Position numbers and translations under genes: made by a program. Below the pieces are notes generated by a model. The model ran no database searches. It was not told the origin of the DNA and saw nothing but the letters and a program-made list of their open reading frames with translations. 64,000 nucleotides of DNA from Paracamarosporium sp. OC-R06-R3. Its lineage: Eukaryota > Ascomycota > Dothideomycetes > Pleosporales > Didymosphaeriaceae. This document shows positions 25,206-35,068 of this stretch, one piece after another; position 1 is the first letter of the stretch; every line of letters begins with the position of its first letter. The stretch covers positions 62,001 to 126,000 of the forward strand of contig JACVRA010000257.1 of the NCBI GenBank assembly GCA_019828545.1, in the 5' to 3' direction.

Positions 25206-26541
25206 ATGACCCAGACCAACGGCAACACGGTCCCCGGACCCAAGCTCGACGTACGCTGCCCGCCCCATTGCTGTGCGGGGTGCTGACCATTGCCCAGGGC
25301 AACACCTTCCTCTTCACCTCCGAGTCCGTCGGCGAGGGCCACCCCGACAAGATTGCGTGAGTGCCCCTCGAATCGCTCGTTGGCAGACGCCGCTGACCCC
25401 CCCGCAGCGACCAGGTCTCGGATGCCATCCTCGATGCCTGCCTGCGCGAGGACCCCCTCTCCAAGGTGGCCTGCGAGACTGCCACCAAGACCGGCATGAT
25501 CATGGTCTTCGGCGAGATCACCACAAAGGCCCGCCTCGACTACCAGAAGACCATCCGTGATGCCATCAAGGACATTGGCTACGACGACTCCAACAAGGGC
25601 TTCGACTACAAGACGTGCAACGTGCTCGTTGCCATCGAGCAGCAGTCGCCCGACATTGCCCAGGGTCTCCACTACGACGAGGCTCTCGAGAACCTCGGTG
25701 CTGGTGACCAGGGTATCATGTTCGGCTATGCCACCGACGAGACCCCCGAGCTGCTGCCCTTGACCCTTCTCCTGTCCCACAAGCTCAACAGCGCCATGAA
25801 GGAGGCCCGCAACAGCGGCGAGCTCCCCTGGCTCCGCCCCGACACAAAGACCCAGGTCACGGTTGAGTACGCCCACGACAACGGCGCCGTCATCCCTCTC
25901 CGTGTCGACACCGTCGTCGTCTCGGCTCAACACTCTGAGGACATCACTACTGAGGAGCTCCGCAAGGAGATCCTCGAGAAGATCATCAAGCGTGTCATCC
26001 CCGCCAAGTACCTTGACGAGAGGACCGTCTACCACATCCAGCCCTCTGGTCTGTTCATCATCGGTGGACCCCAGGGTGACGCTGGTCTTACTGGCCGTAA
26101 GATCATTGTCGACACCTACGGCGGTTGGGGAGCCCACGGTGGTGGTGCTTTCTCCGGAAAGGACTACTCCAAGGTCGACCGTTCCGCTGCCTACCTTGGC
26201 CGCTGGATCGCCAAGTCTCTCGTCAACGCTGGCCTTGCCCGCCGTGCCCTTGTCCAGCTCTCGTACGCCATTGGTGTTGCTGAGCCCCTTTCCCTCTACG
26301 TCGACACTTACGGCACCTCCAGCAAGACCTCTGAGGAGCTTGTTGCCATCATCAAGGCCAACTTCAACATGCGTCCCGGTGTCATTGTCAAGGAGCTGAA
26401 CCTCACCAACCCTATCTACAACCAGACCGCCAAGAACGGTCACTTCACCAACCAGGTACGTACTTTTGTGTTTTACAGGCTGATTTCGCTGACTCGGCCA
26501 AGGAATTCACCTGGGAGAAGCCCAAGACTCTCAAGTTCTAG
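25206..26541 (+). CDS. SAM2: S-adenosylmethionine synthetase
   Basis: Makes S-adenosylmethionine from methionine and ATP in the cytosol, feeding methylation and polyamine synthesis. Exons 25206-25250, 25298-25356, 25408-26455 and 26503-26541 give 396 aa, the normal eukaryotic length. Conserved blocks seen: [20 protein letters not shown] spanning the second splice junction, [46 protein letters not shown], and RAAYLG-like [12 protein letters not shown]. The last 12-residue exon restores [11 protein letters not shown]. Codon use is strongly C-ending, unlike most neighbours, consistent with high expression. It shares a short divergent promoter with GPN3. Confidence 0.97.
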
Positions 26542-27641
26542 ATGTAATATTACGTGTATTTGCATGCGTGCGTTGAATCAACTTCAGCCACGACGGTCAC
26601 TATTTACGACGATATGACATGCATATTTTTGGCGGTTAAAATTCCGTCTTTCAACAAGTTCGGCGTCGGGAAGGGATACCCTTATTACCTCAAAATTTTC
26701 ACATTTTCAGGCTTTTCCCGAGTCACCTATAGACGCCACATTCCGCATGAGGCGTGGCAACAACCTTCCACAATCTGATAGCCAGCAAGAGCGGCGCGAT
26801 CTTTGAGATGGGATGGTTGGGCCGAAAATCGGAGCGGATAGAAATGCTCTCCCTTGCTGAGGTACATCCTTGCTACGCAAGGCAATTCATTGTTTCCCTC
26901 GCATTAGTCTGCGTTTTGCCTTCCGAGTGATGCATGCCATGATCAGTATTCTCCATACGAGTTAGCACAATGCCTCCCAGTGCATCGAACAAACGCAGAA
27001 ACTACGGAAAGTAAGTAAACGCTAAAGAGGTTGCAAGGCCCGCAGTGTCGGACCGGAGGCCTTGTCGGAGGTTTTAGTCGGTGGTTTCCAAATGCGGATT
27101 ACTAGGAGATTTTGGTATGATATCGCTGGCGAAGGTGCGTGCCAAGACGGAAGAGCCATGGCAGCGTCAGGCAAAGCTCGAAGGATTATGCTGCGACGCG
27201 TACGCCCGATTGCCCGTCAGCAATAGCATGATTCAAATCTGAACAATTGCTAAGTATTATCCGGGTCTTGTATTCCAAAATAATGGATTACCCTCCAGAA
27301 GCCGGCGATGATTAGTTTCACGGGTGCAAGATCTAACACCGCCACACGTCATTCGATCGCTCATCATCACTAGTTAATGACACCAGGGTCTTCCATTATT
27401 TAGTAGGCTGTCAGCAGGTCATGGGGATCATGGAAGGCGGAGCAACAGTCGTTTGTATCCTTACTGGTTTTTCCGCACGATAAACGTTCAGTACCACCTT
27501 GTTACACTTCTCCGTCCGCAGCTCGCACACCTGGCGCATCCTGCAGAGATACAATAAGAAGCCTTACGCCGCTATCCGTCCCCGCAAAACCACACAGTAG
27601 ATATTCGGGCATTTCCTTCTGTTGCACGAGTTCTTTTCAAT
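26542..27641. other. 1.1 kb intergenic with a possible small spliced gene
   Basis: 3' flank of SAM synthetase and promoter of the WW protein. At 26970 an ATG in fair context opens 13 codons (rich in Ser, Asn, Lys, Arg) running into a perfect GTAAGT at 27011; candidate acceptors follow at 27045 and 27077, but neither gives a product I recognise. Confidence 0.35.
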
Positions 27642-28535
27642 ATGGCAACATCTTCATCAAACCCAGCAGACGCGCCACCGTCCTATGAACTGGCAATGGG
27701 CAATTCCTCAACACCAAACCCACCTCTGCGTCGCGTCCCTACCGACGGGCCTACTTCGCGAACAACGCGAAACGGCATTCCACCCGAACACCGCCGTTCA
27801 ATGGAAGACGAGAATCGCGATCTTCCTCCGGGATGGGTTAGGCAATTCGACCCGATAGAGCAACACCAATTCTTCGTTGATACAAAAGCCAAACCACCCC
27901 GAAGTATTTGGACTCATCCATATGATGATCCTCAATTTCTCGCTACCCTGAGTCCAGAAGAGCGCAAGAAGCATAGCCACATGCACCGCAGCGTGACTCT
28001 CGAGGACATCACGGCCGAGAGCAGCGACGACGAAGACCACCATAATCCTAAACTTCCCCCTCGCAACAAAGCCGCTGGCGGCGCCTCGTCATCTTCCGAC
28101 CACCCTACAGGTATACACAGGTTTACCCGCAAAATGAAGGACAAGTTAACGGACAGCACGCACGAACAACGCCAGCAACAACGAAACCAGCGCGAGGAAG
28201 CAGAGAGGAGAGCGTACCAGGCACATATGCAGGCTCGACAGGCGATGGCGCGCGCGATGGAGACTGGACAGCCTCAATTCCTATGCAAGGATCAACAAGG
28301 CAGAGATGTGTACATTGAACCACCTGGCGGACCCGGTGCTTACGGATATGGACCGCAAGGGGCGTACGGGTACAATCCATACGCACAAGGTCCTTACGCC
28401 AATCCTAACGCAAGGTTTGTGAGGCCCAGTGGACCCTATGGGAGGCCTTACGGGTATGGATACGGAGGAGGCATAGGTGCGCCCGTTGCGGCGGGTTTCC
28501 TCGGCGGTGCGCTGCTTGGTGGGTTGTTGTTCTGA
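27642..28535 (+). CDS. WW-domain protein with Gly/Tyr-rich C-terminus
   Basis: Adaptor-like protein of 297 aa. A WW domain lies at about residues 62-98: LPPGWVRQFD at its start, the QHQFFVD strand and the IWTHPY end, keeping both signature Trp residues and the final Pro. Near residue 13 there is a PPSY ligand motif, so self- or partner binding is possible. The middle is polar and charged with a Gln/Arg/Glu-rich helical stretch (about 165-205). The C-terminal 75 residues are a Gly/Tyr/Pro-rich GYGYG-type region ending in a hydrophobic glycine-rich tail. It has a single exon and a Kozak-like TATGGC start. Related WW proteins are widespread in filamentous fungi; the function is not known to me. 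Confidence 0.85.
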   Translation: MATSSSNPADAPPSYELAMGNSSTPNPPLRRVPTDGPTSRTTRNGIPPEHRRSMEDENRDLPPGWVRQFDPIEQHQFFVDTKAKPPRSIWTHPYDDPQFLATLSPEERKKHSHMHRSVTLEDITAESSDDEDHHNPKLPPRNKAAGGASSSSDHPTGIHRFTRKMKDKLTDSTHEQRQQQRNQREEAERRAYQAHMQARQAMARAMETGQPQFLCKDQQGRDVYIEPPGGPGAYGYGPQGAYGYNPYAQGPYANPNARFVRPSGPYGRPYGYGYGGGIGAPVAAGFLGGALLGGLLF

Positions 28536-29314
28536 GTGTGGACGATCAACGACTAAGCCTTGGTGATTTCCTTTTTTTTTTTTGAACTTCTTTATGGAGT
28601 GAAACGATAGGCAGGCTGTGCTCAGGGCGTTCTTATATAGATACCTTAGTCATGATTGAATGGAATATTCCGGCACTCTTCTATATACGCTCAACGTATG
28701 GTACCATCTTGATATCTGACGTTCCAGCTTGGGAGCACATATAGATTCGAAGCCAGCGAGTGTATCAGTAAACAAAGCTGAGGGGGTTTCGGCAAGACGA
28801 AACAGATACGTGCGAGTAGTCAGATTGCCCGGTCTTGGACCAGAGTTCACGCCGCACACGCGCAGTCAACACTGCCTCACCACGCCATCAAACCTAACCC
28901 AATAATTCAATCGAATATGCGACGAGCGAATTTCCCTGAACGAGGACAGCAAAACAAATATGGCAGGTGACAAATATGGTAACACCTGATCGTAGACAAT
29001 CGTTTAGGTATATATGCCCTAAGACAGACTTTCCAGAGCCCGACTGCACATTGGTTTACAGTCCTATGCATAAAAAATATCCTTACATAGACACACCTGA
29101 ATAGAATAGTATTATGGTAGATTAACCTAAAACTGGGTACACCAACTAATTTTTACATGCACAATAAACCCAGCTTGTGGTTTTATATCGCAAATCGCAG
29201 AACTTGCGCTACTCGAGCCCAGTCAATTCCTGCACAAACGTAAGACTCCTCCGCAACCAACAAAAAGACGCTGTCATCCTAACGTTGGGCAAGCGACAGA
29301 ATGAGCAAAATGAT
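28536..29314. other. 0.8 kb intergenic
   Basis: 3' flank of the WW protein with a T12 run near 28570. No gene was recognised before the tRNA. Confidence 0.5.
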
Positions 29315-29398
29315 GGTCAGTACGGGGGTCGAACCCGCGACCTTGGCGTTAACAAGGGACTATTAGCACCACGCTCTAACCAACTGAGCTAACCGACC
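29315..29398 (-). tRNA. tRNA-Ile(AAU) with an 11-nt intron
   Basis: The minus strand folds as a tRNA: acceptor 5' GGTCGGT pairs with the 3' ACTGACC end, the D-arm reads TAGCTCAGTTGGTTAGAG, and the T-arm GCGGGTTCGACCCCCG is complete. The anticodon loop reads CTAATA with anticodon AAT, interrupted after position 37 by an 11-nt intron (GTCCCTTGTTA) before ACGCCA. Removing it restores a standard seven-base anticodon loop and a paired stem. AAU is read as IAU after deamination. The gene stands alone. Confidence 0.93.
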
Positions 29399-30097
29399 AG
29401 TTTTTGTTTGATGATTGTTCAGATGGTAAATATATACATATACTATCGTGTTTGGAAAGATGTGACAGAACGATCTCAGCCTCATCTCGTCATCTGCAAG
29501 GAAAAGTTTGAACTTGTTCATAGATGCGTCTTGGCAAATTTAGGCGAGCCGGTCCAACAAGATTCTGAATTTTCCACTAGGGGAAACAAATGCGAGTTGC
29601 TAGAAGATCTCGAAAAGCTACTGTCGACAGTGATATCTATGGGTTCTTCGGGTAGTCTACTTGGGAATACTTCCGCGTTATTGTGTATTCTGAGATGAGT
29701 AATAGTTGGAATGAACTGTCAGTGTGCTGTCTACTTAAGTTCAGGAGTCAATTATAACAAGAACAATGCTATCTCTAGAGGAGTGATGTTTTCGTCATTA
29801 TCTTAAACTGAAGTTGTGCAGCAATCACGGAAACATGTTCTCAATACGATTAGCATTCCTCTTAGTTCACAGCATGAATTGTGAAAGGAACCAAAAATTA
29901 ACAGGTATCGACACACCTTAAGACGCAAAACATGACTCCTCTAGCCAAAGAAACTGCGAGACCAGTGCATTAATCTATGGATTTATAGGATACACAGGAT
30001 CAACCGCATTCCTAGCAGCGAGAGCTTCTAACAACATCTTCAGACGATTATAAAGGTCAGGATCCCTGTCCATACCACAGTAGTGCCAAACGCGTAA
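29399..30097. other. 0.7 kb intergenic, AT-rich
   Basis: No gene was recognised. A 96-codon open frame at 29408-29698 has no domain and starts against the tRNA promoter side; I treat it as chance. Confidence 0.45.
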
Positions 30098-30918
30098 CTA
30101 CCAGCGAGTCTCACAATCTAACCTGAGACGGCCAATGAACCCACTTGTTGGTCTAAGTATAGTCATCGAAGGGAGCCACAACCGACTAAAAGCTGGACTA
30201 TTTCGTTCAAGGTATATCGGGCACGCAGATGCTCTCAAATCATACCAATTTAACGCTAGCTGATGGTAGTAATACCAGCAGACTTCTCCTCTAACCACAA
30301 CACGCCGCAAAAGCAAACTCATGAGTCTGTCATAATCCGACACCCACTCAAGACCATGGCAAACCGACTAGTCCGAGAGATTCACAATTCCGGCAACGAC
30401 CGACGAAAGCCCACACGTTGCTGATATACTTCGATTTATGGTGGCCGTCTCGTGATCCAAGGGTCCATTGAGGGTAACACAACTCTCGACAATTGTATTG
30501 AGAGTTAACAAGATCAAGTAAGAGATCTTTCAGACGAGTGAACATCGAGTCCGAGTAAGCCTTTCCAAGTACAGCAAAATCAAACGGAATGGGTAAATCA
30601 AGCGAAGGCGTGTGAGAAAGAGCCGAGGCATTCCCTTGTAAGCAACGAACAATTAGCTGTGCCTTGATTGAACGATTGCCATCCACCTATATCATATGAA
30701 ACATTCAACGGATAACTTTCCCAATTCCTGGGGCGGTTGGTACAGCGTTGCAGCAAAAATTTTCGACCATTTTTTGCGGTTCCCTGTGCATCAGACATAA
30801 CCGGAAGCATGTACGAAATCCCAGGTGCAAGGCTTTTCTTTCTTGTGTATAATGCAACGAACTTAATAAAATTCGCTGCTCTTCTCCCGCTTTTACCACG
30901 CAATTTAGTTGTATTCAA
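30098..30918 (-). pseudogene. possible frameshifted hypothetical gene
   Basis: Three overlapping minus-strand frames read like pieces of one protein: 30918-30598 (Lys/Arg-rich with a LYTRKKSLAPG word), 30686-30348 (a Cys-containing segment with RLKDLLLDLVNS and VWAFVGRCRNCESLG), and from about 30357 to 30098 (WVSDYDRLMSLLLRR, then CWYYYHQLALNWYDLRAS). The second and third abut without room for an intron, so a one-base frameshift must separate them if they belong together. Amino acid composition is protein-like, but I recognise no family. It may be a decayed gene, a sequencing error in a live gene, or chance. Confidence 0.3.
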
Positions 30919-32195
30919 TGATCAAAGGCGGCATCAAAACCTACATGGACAACTTGCACACATCAAGTATGAAAAAGCTATTTTAAGTAGCCTGGCAAAA
31001 ATGTCGCATCAAATACCAGGGTTAGACCTTGAGGGTTGCATAATGCCTGTACGTGCATCAATAGTGGATGGGCGTATTCTACGCCCAATCAACGTGATGT
31101 GTCGGTCGGTCTTGCTATCTGTGAAGTGCAGGACTACTGTCCTCTAGCTTTATTTGTTCAAGTGCACATTGACATGCTGCGGTCAGCACGCGAGATCGCG
31201 CTTCGACCTGACATTGCAGATGCACAGCATGCATCTCAACGTTGATGACAGTAATAAATGCTCTCGGATGGATAGCCTGCTGGATCAAATTTATCTTTGA
31301 ACATGAATAGTGCAACAAGGACAGAGCTCTTCTAGGGCGGGTGTCCTGCGAGAGACGACAACAACACCCAATAGTCTATCATATGAGCACTAGAAACGTC
31401 GCGGGGAGGACTGGTGACCATCTGGTGATGGCTTCACCTGGACGCCAGGCTAATGCAGCTGTGGGATGATGTCAGAGCTGGCACTTCCTTGATGGCCTCG
31501 AAGCCCACGATGCCATCACCAAGCCTGCCGAAGCGGGTATTAACTCAAATTCTCATCGAAAATGGTATCTTTTGGACAATTCCAGTTGCGTTTGCGGCTT
31601 GAAACGGCTGCGAGATGATGGAGGTTGGGGAGTAGGCAACCTAGTTTGGGTGCTGGTGAAAGTGGTGTGGTTCTACTAAGCGAAGAAGCCAACGTCTGGC
31701 GTCTGCCACAGCCTATCACCACACCGCTCTAACAAACGTCCTACAGCAACCTGCATTTGGGAATCGCCCTACGTGAAGGAGATGTATGCCAATTGCGTTG
31801 CGCATGTCGTTTTCTTATGAGAACAATGTGGGGATCCGAGCGTCCAGTTGGCGCTAAAGCCAGCCTCTCCGTAATGCTCACACCGTCCCTCGAGTCCGGG
31901 TAATCCGGTTTTCAGTCAGGTCACGAGCATGCACTCTACCCAAAAAGCTGAAATGCCTGTTGGCCTTGAGGCGAAGTCTCACCGATGTCATGGATATGGA
32001 TGTGGGCTGCCAATAGTTGAGGTGGCGGGGCCACCTGCACCCGCCTCTCTATTTTAAACAATGAGCGACCTCACACATATTGGCGCTCTGCTCGTTACTT
32101 AGCAGAAGTTGGTCTCTCCCGCTATGCGATGGTAGGGCCGAGTGCGCATACGCTCGGATTCCTCATTACTGTTGCGCAAGAAATTATTTGTCAAG
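30919..32195. other. 1.3 kb intergenic
   Basis: No gene was recognised. Frames at 30737-31147 (plus) and others are unsupported. The last few hundred bases form the upstream flank of the Ser/Pro-rich protein. Confidence 0.45.
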
Positions 32196-32780
32196 ATGGA
32201 TGTCAATGAGCGATTTACGCGCAGTCCAACGCCACCATTGCCGGTTCGCAACCCAAACCATCGTTATTCGAATTGGAGATCCCCGCTTGGAGCTTCAAAC
32301 AGCTCAACGAACCTTGTTCCAAAGCCTTTATTCAGCAAAAGAACCGGGTTGCCGCCAGTGAGGATACATGTCGAAGTACAGAATAGCCAGGACTGGTCTC
32401 TACGCGCTTCTTCCTCACTATCATCGGCTCCTCCGTCACCCACAGCTTCGTTCACATCTTTCGCTTCTTATGCATCTTCAATTTCTACAGTATCCGGACC
32501 TAGCTCTGTATCTGGAAGACCAACGTCCCAGGATTATCCATTTCCACCACCCGATGTTTGCAATTGGGGCAATGAGTGGGAGCCGTCTCATGCGCCGGCG
32601 AAGTCACGCTTAAGGAGGACCAAGACACCTAAGAAAGAGACGCTGAGAGACCTCCGTGCAAAAGGAAGCGAAATATGTTTACAAAGAGCGTACGAGCAAC
32701 GGCTCGATCTATACTTGAATGGCGCTCTGTTTCCGCGGACGAAGCCTAAGAACGAACTGGGATGTCTTGATGAAGAATGA
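32196..32780 (+). CDS. hypothetical Ser/Pro-rich protein, 194 aa
   Basis: No family recognised. The start at 32196 has an AAGATGG context; an in-frame ATG at 32142 would add 18 residues. The N-terminal half is Ser/Pro/Asn-rich with a serine run (about residues 75-105), and the middle has PFPPPDVCNWGNEW. The C-terminal third is basic and probably helical (KSRLRRTKTPKKETLRDLRA), ending in an acidic tail. The change from disordered to charged helical, with steady codon-like composition over 195 codons, suggests a real gene. No signal peptide or membrane segment is seen. A nuclear or regulatory role would be guesswork. Confidence 0.6.
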   Translation: MDVNERFTRSPTPPLPVRNPNHRYSNWRSPLGASNSSTNLVPKPLFSKRTGLPPVRIHVEVQNSQDWSLRASSSLSSAPPSPTASFTSFASYASSISTVSGPSSVSGRPTSQDYPFPPPDVCNWGNEWEPSHAPAKSRLRRTKTPKKETLRDLRAKGSEICLQRAYEQRLDLYLNGALFPRTKPKNELGCLDEE

Positions 32781-35068
32781 ACGACGATACCTATACAAAG
32801 TGTTTAATTTTGTACAACTGGTGAGCGCATACTGTTGTCCATCAACTGTGAGGCACGATATTGACGGTTGCAGTGGATACGAATTCTATGGAAGCATTCA
32901 TTTAGTGCAGCCTTCGATGATACCAAGAGACATTATAAGGGGATTCTTGTTGAAAGTTTTTTAGATTTACGAATGTACGTACTCACATAATGCCTTAATG
33001 CACTGATTTCTCGTTCGACGATGCCCAAATATGCTCTTCGCATGCTGCTACGCGATCAGGATGCAGATGCTATTCTCCCCTGCTCTTTCGTCATAATTTC
33101 GGTACATTTGTAGTCATACCTATCCACCGAACTTCACACCTCAAGTATATATAAGCTTCATCGTATCCCTCATACTCCCACTGCAAAAATGGTAAGTGCT
33201 GGCATAGACAACATATGCTCCTTTTAAAATGAGGCTGGATATGAGTCGTGCATTTCGTACCAATCGGTTGTCGCTAATAAGGGCTCACAAGTTTCCATGG
33301 AGACTAGATTGGCTATACAGTCCCATTAAAGCAGATGCACTCCTTATTTCTCCGAGAGCACATGGCAATATCTCCATATTTAAGAGCGCTCAACCTACCG
33401 CTTCGGACCAGATGATGTTTCATGTACAGCATAGCTGTACGTTCGGAGTTCTAGGATGAGATCCTTACAAACTCGTATTCTCCCGTAAACGCTCTACCTA
33501 CCGATATTAACAGGGTATGATTCAGTCTACATAGGGAAGCCCATCCAGCGTCGAAGTCCCAACAAGTATCATTATCAAACACCACAAGGCCGGATAGACG
33601 AGTCGATGCCGTAGCACTTGTTTAAGCAGCTGGGTACAGCTCTCTCAAGCCATGAAACGATCCTGTAATTGGTGTTCTCTTCTCGTTCTCACTCAAATAT
33701 GAGAATGAGATGCGGTTTTTTTTTGAGCTAATTGAAGTTGGACTTCCAACAGCCGTGAGAAAAGCAAGCACCGCACCGTCTAAGCTTGACCTTTGACTTC
33801 AAGTTAAACAAGAAGCATTAACGTTCCATCTACAGTGCAGTCGGTCTCGATCCTCCACCGAACAGCGATGATGCTCAAAAAAGAAATATTATGCGTTACT
33901 TCACCAAGTGTCAGCTGGTCTTCAAAACTCGCAAGCAAGCGTCGAGGAAGTCTTACTCTCCATCCCAACTATAATGAAACATCACCACATCCAGCCTTGC
34001 AAGTCGAATAGGATGCCATGTTCCCGCGTGAGATTACTTAATCAGAAGGTTCAGTGTACGCCTATACACAAGCCCGCATGTGTACAACACGACACGCAAA
34101 AGACGCAAAAAACGCAACTTCAACACCTATCAAGCAAATTTTTTTTTCAAATCCTTTCCATCCCACAAATTCATGACAATAACACTTTCTTCAACAGCTC
34201 TAAATACCCCACCCTCCCGCCTCACCCTCACCCTCAACCTCTCAGCCCAGCCCAGCCCCCACTTCCGATCCGACTGATGTCCCTCCCTCGCCTTGCCAGG
34301 GGACCCGGAACACCGAACGGAACGTACATCCCCCACCAAACCAGAACCTGGCACGTACATAGAGTACCGTATTGTAGAGTAAACCCCCACACCCGTGCGC
34401 CACAACATGTGAAACCTACATACAGCTCGAGATCGGGTGGTTCCGGGACGGCCTTCCCGCGGCAGCGCAGCTGACCCGTGCATCTGGGTATGCCGAGACA
34501 TGTAAACGTCTTCGACGACGATGCCGCCTGTGACAAGTAACGGCGGTGCTCATCGTTATTGGAGATCGATAAGGGAATGCGCATGCCGACGACGGGATAT
34601 GTAGCAGTCATAGGTCGGAATAGCATCGTTCGGGAAGTTATACTCACTGCAACTCCCCATGCTTTCGGATTAATACTCCAAGTGTGTTGGAGCCCTACCT
34701 GCATGGTTGTATTCAGTACCATCAAGTGATAGGGATGATAGATCATGCACGCACAACGGCAAACATAGAATAGTATCAACACATTGCATGACTAAAATCA
34801 GGGTCTATTTTGGTACCGTCTACACTACGTCGGACAACAAGCAAACTCGCTTATCATAATTACCAAAAAGGTGTCTAGGTGGATACAGAGTGGTGCCGGG
34901 AGGGGGTAGGGGGTATCGCAACTGAATATCCATCCGGACTTTTCTCCGTATCCAAACCGGCCAGTCTATGTCCTACCATGTTGAGCAGGCGCCGGTAGCG
35001 ACCGAAAATGCAGTGAACTTGGCGAAAAGCGTGTGCCAAAATGCAAAATGCACCACGTGGTGAATAGA
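32781..35068. other. 2.3 kb intergenic
   Basis: No convincing gene. At 33146-33154 a TATATATAA is followed at 33189 by an ATG that runs directly into GTAAGT, the arrangement of genes with an intron right after the start codon; a weak continuation is at 33292-33459. The frame 33908-34474 (188 codons, His/Pro/Ser/Gln-rich) and its antisense are unsupported. Poly-T runs lie near 33715 and 34140. The right end is the 3' flank of malic enzyme. Confidence 0.4.

Noticed and set aside
24215..26443. Long frames antisense to GPN3 and SAM synthetase (381 and 456 codons)
   Set aside because: They are mirrors of GC-rich, codon-biased genes on the other strand; the sense frames have full family motifs.
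33908..34782. Long open frames on both strands (188 codons plus at 33908-34474, 182 codons minus at 34234-34782)
   Set aside because: They overlap each other, are biased in composition (His, Pro, Ser, Gln), show no domain or splice structure, and lie beyond the malic enzyme 3' end.
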